Part shown: positions 13,397 to 21,332 of the stretch, piece after piece | Position numbering within the stretch: position 1 is the first letter of the stretch | Layout of the letters: every line of letters starts with the position of its first letter | IMG/VR virus record: IMGVR_UViG_3300042562_000227 | Coordinates: 1 to 21,407 of that record | From: a virus | DNA: 21,407 bases | Reading direction: 5' to 3' (one strand) | Notes under the pieces: generated by a model | The model's input: only the letters and a program-made list of their open reading frames with translations | Told to the model about the DNA's origin: nothing | Databases searched by the model: none | Program-made: the position numbers and the translations under genes

Positions 13397-16300
13397 TTAT
13401 TTTTCCTTGTTGGTTGAAGCACCACTTATAGCTGACGATATGCTTCTGGCAAGGGCAGGATTGTTGTATTTTTGTTTAATTTGTTGGTCTGCATCAAAAG
13501 TTCTTGAAGTTTTTGATGTCATTCTTGGTATAACAACGCTAGCTGCTTTGCGTTTTGCCGTTTCCGCTTTAGCTTCAATCTCTATTTTCCTAGCTTCCAT
13601 TTCCATTTCAGCTATCAAATCGGCTTTGCTTGTTCCTGATACTGCTGTCGTTGATTCTTGGCTAGTAGACGGACGAGAAATGCGTTGCTGTTTGAAAACG
13701 TCAATGGCTTCTGAGAGTTTTTCGATGTTTCTGATGTCTCCTTCAAGTTTGTCGATAATTGCTTTGATATTTTCATCATTTATATTTTTTGATTGTTTAG
13801 CGCGACTAAGAGCTTTTTCTGTTCTGTCCCATGAATGAAGTATTTGTTGGTCAGTTACACCACGAACATATTGTTGGAACTCTTGTGTTTCACGAACTAG
13901 TTCGGACTTACGGCCTTTGTTTCTTCTAATTGAATTTCCAAGTTCTGCAAATCCAACAATATTGTCAGTTATATCGTCAATATATCCAAAAATTTCTCTG
14001 AGTTCTTGTCTTGAGTTTCCCTCAAATCCTTTAATCAAATTATTCTTATCAACGACTCGTTTTCCTGTTGGTTTTACACCAAGTTGTCTTGAACTTTCGT
14101 CAGTAAAATAACTAAATGGAAGCTCATAAATAATCCCACCTTCGCCTTGAAAAGCAGGGCGACCACCATCATCTATTATGACTCCAACTTGGTTTTCAAA
14201 TTTAACTTCGCTTCCAACCAAATCAGAAATAGTTGGATCTACTGCCATCGGTGGTTCTTTTTGAAACGCTAATGGCTTAAATTTTTTACCTTGTGACTCA
14301 ATATATGCGCGAATATCATTAGGCGTAATAGTTCCGTTAGCACCAGACCCGTTTACCTTAGATAATGGAATTTTTGCTTTTTTAGCTAGTTCTTCAGCAA
14401 GCCTTGTTGGTTTGCCTTTTGGTTTTCCTGTCGGCATAAAGCTAACATTACTTTTTTCTGGCACAAGTTCTCCGTTGCGATTAAAGCGAGGAGATTGCGG
14501 CAACAAGTTATCACGAATCGCGTAGTAAGAATTAGCACCAAATGGGATGCTTACATTGCTGTTTGTTTGGATTGCACTTTGTAACCGATCAAAAGCAAAT
14601 GTTCTAAATATGCCAGATTCTAAGTCTGGAGACACCTTGCTCATCAACGGGTTTATTGTAAGTTGCTTCTTTGTCTGTAACCCAAGAACTGAGTTAATAA
14701 AGTTTTTACGCCGCTCCCAATTTTTAGGGTCTTTGCTTTTATAGTAAGCATCCGTAGACTGACCTTTGTTTTGTATCGCAACTGATTCTTGGATATCATC
14801 AAGAATTTGTTGTCTGTTCAAGTTAAGTTTTTTTGCAATAGGGTTCTTAACTGCGTGTTGTACGTTCTTTTCCAACTGCTTTAGATCCATAGCTTCCAGA
14901 TACAATCTGCCATTGCGAGAAACCCATCCAGTTGGCACAACAAGGCCTTCTGCCAATCCTTCAACTTGAACTGATCTTCCTTGTTCGATTGGCTTGTTTA
15001 CCGTGCTTACGGCAAACTTGTTTTCACTATTGATTTGTTCTTGAAGCATTGCAGCCATGCCAAATGTGCCATTATCAATAACGCCACGCTCTTCAAGATC
15101 TTTGAAATGATCAATACTAAGTTGTCCTCGTCCATTGCCATTTGAGTCAACCACTATTACATTTTCTGGCAACTTCTCTCCCGCATCAACAATTCTTTTA
15201 TTGGTTTTATTGATTGTTTCCCTTGCTTCGTAGTGGCTAGGATTAGTAGATTTAACATCTGGAACCCTGTTGTTGACTTGTTTCAATGGTTTCCCAGCGG
15301 TATCCTTGTATGCCTGTCTAAGCATCTCCTTAACCTGTGGCAGTTCTCTCATACCGTCTGCAAGTAACCCTGTACCCATTACCATACGTCCACCCGCATC
15401 CGTTGCTCCACCAAACTTGAAGTGTAGGTTTTTAACAATCGGTGCAGAGGAAAACAAGTTTTTAAAGCTGTTCTCGATATCCCTCCTCAATGGAGTCTTT
15501 CTTGATTGTTGGAATAACTTACCGCTTGATACGTCTTCAACTAATGCCCTAACGCCATTATCGGTATAGAATTCAATAGCTAGTTCCTCAAGACCTGCTG
15601 GAGCAATGTCGTTATCCCTCCTAAGATTATTGTATTCGTCGCCCCATGCTTTGAACTCTGGATCTAGTGTTCCGTCCATGTTTCTTACTAGACCACTTTT
15701 GTTATCCAAAATTCCAAGCATTCTTGAGACAATCATGTCATTGTTATTGTGCCTAAATTGGATCATGTGTCCAACTTCATGTGCCGCAACTGCTTTTAAA
15801 AATCCAGCCCGATCATTTAAATTAACAACTGCTTTTCTTGATGCTGGGTCAAACAAGTTATTGCCGCTATTCTTAAATTCCCATTCAAAGAACCCTGGGT
15901 ATGATGCATCAAGAGACGAAACAAATGTCCTCATTCCGCGATCTTTGATACCATCGTATATCGCAAGATTTTCTGGGGTAAGTTTATTGCGATAGTTGAC
16001 CATCTCGTCAATCTTGGTCTGACTAAAATCCTTTCTGCCTCCAACAAGCCTACCTAGACCACCAAATACTAATGCGTCTCTTCCAGCAAGTGCTAGAGTT
16101 TCCTCATCAACACCTTTGCTGTTAATAGCATTGTAAGCAAGCGTGGCTGGTGCTGCTATAGCCGTTCCAACTGTTGCTCTAGCAACACCCCTTGCAAGCG
16201 GTGAGGAGTAGTCTGCAATGGTTGCTAATGCACCACCTAGCCCTCCAACCCTCTCGTTGGCGGCAACCCGTCTAAAGAATGGCGTTGAACTGGTACGCTC

Positions 16301-17953
16301 TACCATTTCTTCGCTCATAACTGAAGCGAATTTAGACACGTTTTTAAGAACTTTGGGTGCAACAGCAATTCCAATTCTTGCTCCAAGATATGGTATAGCT
16401 ACTTGTGAATATGGAACAGAGGCAAGAACCCTGACTAGCCAAGGTATTTTGGTTATACCCATTTTTCTCTCTATTACTTTCACAAAACCATTAAGGCTTG
16501 CGGCCTTGTTGCCAACAGAATCCAATACGCTTGCGGCTTTACCCATTGTTGCTGCCCCTGCACCGCGAACAACGTCTTGAACAGTTCTTGCACTATCTAA
16601 TCCTATCTCAACCTTGTTTGCAAATGTTGAGGCGTTAGCAATACCCTCATTGATGGTTGTAAGTCTTGAACCTAATTCGCGTGTGCTTGCAGTAACTCCA
16701 TCAAGACGGGTAGTTAGTTCGGTTGCTTTCTCAGTTGCTCCAATTTTCAAAGCATCATCAAGTTGTCCTTGGATAACCGCAGATTCTTTTTGCAAACCAG
16801 AAGCAACACTAGATAATTTAGCTTGCTCCTTGACTAGCAGTTGTCCTCTATTCACTGCTGCCATACCTTGTGCTATTTTGGTGGCGTTTCTTGCGGCATT
16901 GGCATATTTAACCAAGCCGATAGCTGTTCCAACACCTCCACCGATAGCAAGAGCTATTGGATCTCCCGCAACAGTACCCACAGATCCATAGTTATTTAAT
17001 GCTTTTTGGAATTCTTCTGTTCCTTTTTCACCATATTGAGCATCGTATTGTTTTTTTGTTTCAAAAACAGCGTTACCAACTTCTTCGGCAAGCCCAACTT
17101 GAGATGCAAACTCTGCTGCATCAATACCAGCATAGGTTCGCTTAAACATCTCTGTTTTATAGGATGCTTGCTCCTTACCTGCTTTTGCTTCTTCTGGTGA
17201 ATATAGTCCTAGTGCTTCGCCAACATTCGCTCCCAAGTTTTGGAGTAGTTCAGCACCCTTCACGATACCAGTTGCAGATCCACCTACAAACTTGCTTGCA
17301 GCTTCTGCCCTTGCTGTTGTTACTTCTTCTTTAGACTTGCCGCTTGCCATCATGTCACTTGCGGCCTCTAAAAGAGATGCGTCTTTAGGTATTCTGTTTT
17401 TTGCTAGATCCCTTGCGTTTGGTACTGTACCTCTTAAAATAGTATCAGCACCAGTCGCCAATCCTTTGATTCCATTCCAGAAGTCAGCAAGCATACCATC
17501 TTCTGATACCATGCTTTCTTTGGTAAGACCTGCTTCCTCACGAATTGAATGTAGTCTTGCCTCTTGAGCAAGTTGACTAGCATCCATGTTCTTCTCAACA
17601 AAATTTACGGTGTCATATATTTCGTTTTCAGTTGTAAAAGCCTTACCTTTTTCCGTAAGTTCTCCATCCTTAAAAAGTCCTCTTTCTTCAAGTAATAAGT
17701 AATCTTCACCAAGTTGCGTTGCTTCGCCATTAGCATCCAGAATGCCGCGAGCTTTCATTCCCTCCTCAGTTGTGAATGGTTGTAACTTAAACGGTGCAGC
17801 AGTTATCCTTGGATCATTTAGATCAAGATCCTGCCAATTTGGGGGAAGATAGTTGTTTTTTGTTAATTCAATATTCTTTGCTTCTCCAGCAAAGTACTCA
17901 TTTAACGCATCAACTTCAAGTTTGCTGACTTCTGGATCAACTTGTTCAGCCAT
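13397..17953 (-). CDS. Giant internal virion/ejection protein with metallopeptidase-like and E3-binding-like domains
   Basis: 1518 residues. Residues 1-150 are charged with an alternating EKG/DGELTEKG region. About 215-615 is Ala/Gly-rich and helical, with apolar segments near 325-350, 505-535 and 588-612 that could enter a membrane. At 714-800 a metallopeptidase-like region has AAHEVGHMIQF (His725, Glu726, His729) and GLEELAIEFYTDN about 60 residues later, a possible third zinc ligand (Glu790 or Glu794). Residues about 1180-1219 (TRLAEELAKKAKIPLSKVNG, then ANGTITPNDIRAYI) match the peripheral subunit-binding domain of dihydrolipoamide acyltransferases. The C-terminus is a charged helix. It follows three smaller ejection-type genes, the position of T7 gp16/P22 gp16-like proteins, so ejection into the cell is likely. 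The order of modules recalls phage polyvalent proteins. Start follows AAATAATAAC, without Shine-Dalgarno. Confidence 0.75.
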   Translation of the reverse strand: MAEQVDPEVSKLEVDALNEYFAGEAKNIELTKNNYLPPNWQDLDLNDPRITAAPFKLQPFTTEEGMKARGILDANGEATQLGEDYLLLEERGLFKDGELTEKGKAFTTENEIYDTVNFVEKNMDASQLAQEARLHSIREEAGLTKESMVSEDGMLADFWNGIKGLATGADTILRGTVPNARDLAKNRIPKDASLLEAASDMMASGKSKEEVTTARAEAASKFVGGSATGIVKGAELLQNLGANVGEALGLYSPEEAKAGKEQASYKTEMFKRTYAGIDAAEFASQVGLAEEVGNAVFETKKQYDAQYGEKGTEEFQKALNNYGSVGTVAGDPIALAIGGGVGTAIGLVKYANAARNATKIAQGMAAVNRGQLLVKEQAKLSSVASGLQKESAVIQGQLDDALKIGATEKATELTTRLDGVTASTRELGSRLTTINEGIANASTFANKVEIGLDSARTVQDVVRGAGAATMGKAASVLDSVGNKAASLNGFVKVIERKMGITKIPWLVRVLASVPYSQVAIPYLGARIGIAVAPKVLKNVSKFASVMSEEMVERTSSTPFFRRVAANERVGGLGGALATIADYSSPLARGVARATVGTAIAAPATLAYNAINSKGVDEETLALAGRDALVFGGLGRLVGGRKDFSQTKIDEMVNYRNKLTPENLAIYDGIKDRGMRTFVSSLDASYPGFFEWEFKNSGNNLFDPASRKAVVNLNDRAGFLKAVAAHEVGHMIQFRHNNNDMIVSRMLGILDNKSGLVRNMDGTLDPEFKAWGDEYNNLRRDNDIAPAGLEELAIEFYTDNGVRALVEDVSSGKLFQQSRKTPLRRDIENSFKNLFSSAPIVKNLHFKFGGATDAGGRMVMGTGLLADGMRELPQVKEMLRQAYKDTAGKPLKQVNNRVPDVKSTNPSHYEARETINKTNKRIVDAGEKLPENVIVVDSNGNGRGQLSIDHFKDLEERGVIDNGTFGMAAMLQEQINSENKFAVSTVNKPIEQGRSVQVEGLAEGLVVPTGWVSRNGRLYLEAMDLKQLEKNVQHAVKNPIAKKLNLNRQQILDDIQESVAIQNKGQSTDAYYKSKDPKNWERRKNFINSVLGLQTKKQLTINPLMSKVSPDLESGIFRTFAFDRLQSAIQTNSNVSIPFGANSYYAIRDNLLPQSPRFNRNGELVPEKSNVSFMPTGKPKGKPTRLAEELAKKAKIPLSKVNGSGANGTITPNDIRAYIESQGKKFKPLAFQKEPPMAVDPTISDLVGSEVKFENQVGVIIDDGGRPAFQGEGGIIYELPFSYFTDESSRQLGVKPTGKRVVDKNNLIKGFEGNSRQELREIFGYIDDITDNIVGFAELGNSIRRNKGRKSELVRETQEFQQYVRGVTDQQILHSWDRTEKALSRAKQSKNINDENIKAIIDKLEGDIRNIEKLSEAIDVFKQQRISRPSTSQESTTAVSGTSKADLIAEMEMEARKIEIEAKAETAKRKAASVVIPRMTSKTSRTFDADQQIKQKYNNPALARSISSAISGASTNKEK

Positions 17954-17957
17954 GTTA

Positions 17958-18827
17958 TTATTTGGTTTTCGCTCTGAGTTGTTGTCCAGCCGTCAATGGA
18001 GTTGCAGCTTCCGTCTTTACTTCTTCACTTATATCTTTTCCAGTAGCTTCTTTGTATAATTTCTTTACTGACTCAGCCATTTTTTGAAGTTCTTTGTTTC
18101 CAGTATCATAATTTAATGATGCTGGACTACTTAATAAACTTGCAGCACTTGAAAGTTTATCTCCTTCTTTATCGCTTAAAGCACCAAATGTTGCCCCAGC
18201 ACCTTTAGCATCAATAATAGCCCTAATCCAGTCTTGGTTAGCTAATTGGTTAATTTTAACAGATGCTACTGATGCTTGTGTCCCTGGGATCAACCTTGAT
18301 GGAGAATCCGAAAAATCAATCGGCATACCAAAAGCGTTTTTAATATAAGGGTCATTTTTTGCACTTAAAATATCTTGGTATTTATTTTTTAATGATTCAA
18401 TCAAAGTGTTTTTTACACTTTCTTTTTGACTTATTAAATCTTGTTGTTCTTGTTGTAATTTCTCTTGTTGAAGCGTAAGGTTTTTATTTTCCAGTTCAGT
18501 TTGTTGAGCTTCTGATTGCTGCTTTGTTGTTTCCGCAATGTTTTTTGAAGCATCATTTATAAGAGATTGTGCTTCTTTAAATTGTCCCGTATCAAACAAA
18601 TTGTATGCGCCTTCAATAATCCTAGCATCAATTGGAGTGCCTTTTTTAGCAGCATTTTCTACTTCTAGTGAAATTGATGTTTTTATTGCATTGGCATTAG
18701 CATTTTGAGTTGCTGCAACATTTCCAGCATTTGCAAATTGAACTCTTAATGCTCGCGCTTTATCTGCTGATATTCTGTCACCCTTTTGGTATCCATGAAC
18801 CTCTTTTAAATATGTGTTAAAATCCAT
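17958..18827 (-). CDS. Internal virion/ejection protein with long coiled coil
   Basis: 289 residues. The N-terminus (MDFNTYLKEVHGYQKGDRIS) is followed by a helical region (KARALRVQFANAGN). A Gln/Glu/Lys-rich coiled coil spans about 95-150 (ETTKQQSEAQQTELENKNLT, then LQQEKLQQEQQDLISQKESV). A C-terminal helical part (INQLANQDWIRAIIDAKGAG, then ATFGALSDKEGDKLSSA) has a motif I associate with podovirus internal virion proteins. A similar module order (small Gln-rich protein, coiled-coil protein, giant protein) is found in T7 gp14-15-16 and P22 gp7-20-16. The gene is distinctly A/T-rich relative to the 354-residue gene upstream. The start follows AATAAATAAAAAC without a Shine-Dalgarno sequence. 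The role in ejection is inferred from context. Confidence 0.65.
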   Translation of the reverse strand: MDFNTYLKEVHGYQKGDRISADKARALRVQFANAGNVAATQNANANAIKTSISLEVENAAKKGTPIDARIIEGAYNLFDTGQFKEAQSLINDASKNIAETTKQQSEAQQTELENKNLTLQQEKLQQEQQDLISQKESVKNTLIESLKNKYQDILSAKNDPYIKNAFGMPIDFSDSPSRLIPGTQASVASVKINQLANQDWIRAIIDAKGAGATFGALSDKEGDKLSSAASLLSSPASLNYDTGNKELQKMAESVKKLYKEATGKDISEEVKTEAATPLTAGQQLRAKTK

Positions 18828-18835
18828 GTTTTTAT

Positions 18836-19270
18836 TTATTGTACTACGGTATCTGTGTCATCACCACCTGCTTGGCCTTGTGGTTGACGCATATTAAGTG
18901 CTTGGTTTTTTAGTCCAAATTCTCTGTCCTTATATGATTTGTTAATTGCAAAATCAATAACACTAGGAGCAGCACTAGCGTTAGCAAAGCGTTCATCTAA
19001 AGAAATGTTCTCATCACGAATACTATCCAATATTGGTGAAAACGTGTTTTGCAACTCTGGATACAACTTGATTGCTGCTTCAATTTGCGTAGAACTTTGC
19101 TTTAGTAGCTTCTTCTTTTCGTTCTGGTCTTTAAAGTAATCAGTTGCAGTATTTGCAATAGTCTGCCCTAGCCCCGCCATTGCGTTAGCGTTGGTGTTTG
19201 CTGCGTTTACAAACCCAGAGTAGTCCTGTCTAAACAGGCTGGGGTCAATTGATGCTCCTAATAGTGCCAT
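18836..19270 (-). CDS. Small internal virion protein candidate (144 aa)
   Basis: 144 residues. The N-terminus (MALLGASIDPSLFRQDYSGF) leads into an Asn/Ala-rich helix (VNAANTNANAMAGLGQTIAN) and a charged helix (DYFKDQNEKKKLLKQSSTQI). The middle is helical (EAAIKLYPELQNTFSPILDS) and the end is polar and acidic (QPQGQAGGDDTDTVVQ). No enzyme motif, cysteine or membrane segment is present. It sits between two ejection-type proteins with only 4-8 base gaps, so it probably belongs to the same virion-internal set, possibly as a chaperone or a small ejected protein. The start follows GTATAATATT with no Shine-Dalgarno sequence. I do not recognise the family. Confidence 0.6.
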   Translation of the reverse strand: MALLGASIDPSLFRQDYSGFVNAANTNANAMAGLGQTIANTATDYFKDQNEKKKLLKQSSTQIEAAIKLYPELQNTFSPILDSIRDENISLDERFANASAAPSVIDFAINKSYKDREFGLKNQALNMRQPQGQAGGDDTDTVVQ

Positions 19271-19274
19271 AATA

Positions 19275-20339
19275 TTATACGAATGCCCTCCCGCTTGCGT
19301 CTCCTACGATTTTAGCTCGTTGTGGGGAAAACAATCCAGCAAGGGAACCACCAGCAAGTGACGCACCACCCGTAAGTGCAGCACCACCAATTTGTCCAAT
19401 GGCATTGAATATTCCAGAGTTTTGCTGTGACTGAATGTTAGCGTTTGCTTGCTGTACTGCTAGTTGGTTGCTGCGTTCGGTTGCACCAAGGTTGAGTGCC
19501 TGTCCTGCGTCGAATAACCCAGGGGTTCCGCGACCGATTTGTTGTAAGCCAACGCCTAAGTTTTGCTGACCTAATTGGTAGCTTAGTGGTGTTGACCCTA
19601 GCATTTGTAACCCAGGGCTATAGAACTGTTGACCCATTTGGTAAGCATTAAGGTTTGAACCCTGTGCCTCACCGCGAAGGTTGCCCATCGTGCCTTGTTG
19701 TGCTTGGAACTGATTGAAGGCATTAAGCCCCGCTGTGCTTGCCTCTCCTCGACGCGATACGAGTGCATTCTCACGGTTTAGTATCTCGCTGGCTATACCG
19801 AGGTTGCCACCGATACGTCCTGCCGCCTGTGCGCCTGCACGGGCCTCCTGTTGCGCGTTACGCATCTGCTCTGGGGATAGATACCCACGTCGAGCAAATG
19901 CCTCGTTGCCCAGCGTGTTGGCTTGGTTAACGTACCCTTGGCTTTGACCTTGGTATAACCCAGCTAGACCCTGCGCCTGTAGTGCTTGCTCCTGCGATTG
20001 CTGTACCCGTGCCGCTGCCTCTGGCGACATTGCTTGCAGTAGACCCCGTGCCTGACCTGCTTGGCCAGTCATCTGACCTAGTTCTGCGGATCTAGCTTCA
20101 CCAAGTTGCCGTCCTGCCTCTTGCGTAGCACCACGCATTTGTCCGTAGTAACCTTGCTGCCCACCTACACCCTGCGTAAACGCCGAGATGTCACCTAGAT
20201 TTAGTCCTTGGAACTGCGGACGGTACTTACCCTCAAACGCCATTGTGCTAGGCATTGATTGCTGGTATGCACCGAGCAACTTGTTAATATCAGCACCGTA
20301 ATTAGCCTTGGGGGCTTTGACTTTTTTAGTTTTACCCAT
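19275..20339 (-). CDS. Gln/Gly/Ala-rich virion protein, probable DNA-ejection protein
   Basis: 354 residues. A basic N-terminus (MGKTKKVKAPKANYGADINK) is followed by a long low-complexity, Gln/Gly/Ala-rich helical body with many AQ-x-QG and GQAR segments (GQMTGQAGQARGLLQAM; QAQGLAGLYQGQSQGYVNQA). The C-terminus has a glycine-zipper-like stretch (NAIGQIGGAALTGGASLAGG) that could insert into a membrane. No enzyme motif is visible. Composition, the C-terminal glycine zipper and place ahead of the coiled-coil and giant proteins fit a T7 gp14- or P22 gp7-type ejection protein that helps form the trans-envelope channel. The coding sequence is clearly richer in G+C than the neighbouring 18-kb region, apparently from its Ala/Gly/Gln/Arg codons. 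It overlaps the previous gene by eight bases. Confidence 0.65.
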   Translation of the reverse strand: MGKTKKVKAPKANYGADINKLLGAYQQSMPSTMAFEGKYRPQFQGLNLGDISAFTQGVGGQQGYYGQMRGATQEAGRQLGEARSAELGQMTGQAGQARGLLQAMSPEAAARVQQSQEQALQAQGLAGLYQGQSQGYVNQANTLGNEAFARRGYLSPEQMRNAQQEARAGAQAAGRIGGNLGIASEILNRENALVSRRGEASTAGLNAFNQFQAQQGTMGNLRGEAQGSNLNAYQMGQQFYSPGLQMLGSTPLSYQLGQQNLGVGLQQIGRGTPGLFDAGQALNLGATERSNQLAVQQANANIQSQQNSGIFNAIGQIGGAALTGGASLAGGSLAGLFSPQRAKIVGDASGRAFV

Positions 20340-20676
20340 GATCTTGTTTGAGTTTTTTGTAGAATTTTAGAATGTCGTAAACCCTGACATGGGGAGATTG
20401 TTTGAAGTCTCGTTGAAATGATATGTAATCGAAATCGGGGACGAACTTTGCGAGTGCGTTCCGCATATTTCCCGTGCAGATGGTGACAAACAACGTGTTG
20501 GAATCGTGGTGTTCCCGTGCTTCTTCGGGGTTATTTGAGTCAGAGTAGTAGCACAACGCGAAAGAATGCTTGTCGCAAATGACCACACCGTGGCAAAGAT
20601 GCCATGTGATGAGTTCTTGTAAGTCGAGCTTGTTTCTTTCATATAGTTCTATTGTACCTGCTAGGTGCTTGTTCAC
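20332..20676 (-). CDS. Phage protein of unknown function, GTG start (114 aa)
   Basis: 114 residues with a GTG start at 20676, five bases after the stop of the fibre gene; no in-frame ATG precedes the conserved-looking core. The core is WHLCHGVVICDKHSFALCYY, then ARE-x-DSNTLFVTICTGNM and ALAKFVPDFDYISFQRDFKQ, ending VRVYDILKFYKKLKQDHG. A beta-strand/CYY pattern followed by a helix and an ISFQRD strand loosely recalls small acyltransferase-fold or internal-virion proteins of T7-like phages that sit before ejection genes. This is too weak to name a function. It overlaps the following gene by eight bases, suggesting coupled translation with the ejection set. Confidence 0.6.
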   Translation of the reverse strand: MNKHLAGTIELYERNKLDLQELITWHLCHGVVICDKHSFALCYYSDSNNPEEAREHHDSNTLFVTICTGNMRNALAKFVPDFDYISFQRDFKQSPHVRVYDILKFYKKLKQDHG

Positions 20677-20680
20677 TTTT

Positions 20681-21328
20681 TTATTGAAACACTACAAAAT
20701 TAACATTTACTGAATTATATGCTCCAGCAGAACTACTACTGTTAAATGTTGTAAAAATTTCAAATTCTGTACTACTAATGATACTTACTGAACAATTTGT
20801 AGTAAAAACCACACCTTGATAGTAAGTTGCATTTGCAACAACGCAATAACTGCTGTTTTGCATTGCTGTTGTCATAATAACTCTATATGTACCAGTTGCA
20901 ATTCTTGTGATTGATGTGATGTTACCAGCATTAATTGGAGTTATCGGTGATGTCGCAGTTCCATCAAACGAACCATATGCCCTAGCACCAAAAATTGGAG
21001 CTGATCCAGATTGAGAACCACTAAGTTTTGCCGCCGTGACATTTGAATTTAGAATCTTCGCGGTAGTAACATTAGCATCAAGAATCTTTGCAGTTGTAAC
21101 GTTACCGTCTAAAATCTTTGCCGTAATAACAGAATTATCACCCAACTCATTTGCAGTAATACCACTTGAGTTAACTTTTAATTGCCCAGACGTTGTAACT
21201 GAAAGTGTGTTGTTACCAGTTGCAATTGCACTACTTGTAAACGTAGTCTCGTCGATTACGTTGTTTAGTTTTGCACTTGTGACAACGTCCGTGGCATTAA
21301 ATGTGTATGTGGTGTTAACAACTCCCAT
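20681..21328 (-). CDS. Small fibre/appendage protein with decapeptide repeats
   Basis: 215 residues. The N-terminus (NTTYTFNATDVVTSAKLNNV) is a common fibre-attachment start. Residues about 65-105 are decapeptide repeats (ITAKILDGNVTTAKILDANV...), the same family as in the SGNH fibre. A linker with APIFGARAYGSF introduces a C-terminal beta domain (TRIATGTYRVIMTTAMQNSS; TNCSVSIISSTEFEIFTTFN) of the kind found at the tip of many short phage fibres. It may be a second, shorter receptor-binding or collar fibre, probably trimeric by analogy. It begins four bases after the end of an upstream gene and has no Shine-Dalgarno sequence (AAAAATAATAAT precedes the ATG). No enzymatic motif is seen. Confidence 0.7.
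   Translation of the reverse strand: MGVVNTTYTFNATDVVTSAKLNNVIDETTFTSSAIATGNNTLSVTTSGQLKVNSSGITANELGDNSVITAKILDGNVTTAKILDANVTTAKILNSNVTAAKLSGSQSGSAPIFGARAYGSFDGTATSPITPINAGNITSITRIATGTYRVIMTTAMQNSSYCVVANATYYQGVVFTTNCSVSIISSTEFEIFTTFNSSSSAGAYNSVNVNFVVFQ
21030..21149 (-). repeat. 30-bp repeats encoding fibre decapeptides
   Basis: Three clear 30-base units (21030-21059, 21060-21089, 21090-21119) and one diverged unit (21120-21149) encode decapeptides of the form GNVTTAKILD. The similarity holds at the protein level and partly in DNA (common blocks such as AGAATCTT and GTAAC). They match the shaft repeats of the large fibre gene. Confidence 0.8.
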
Positions 21329-21332
21329 ATTA

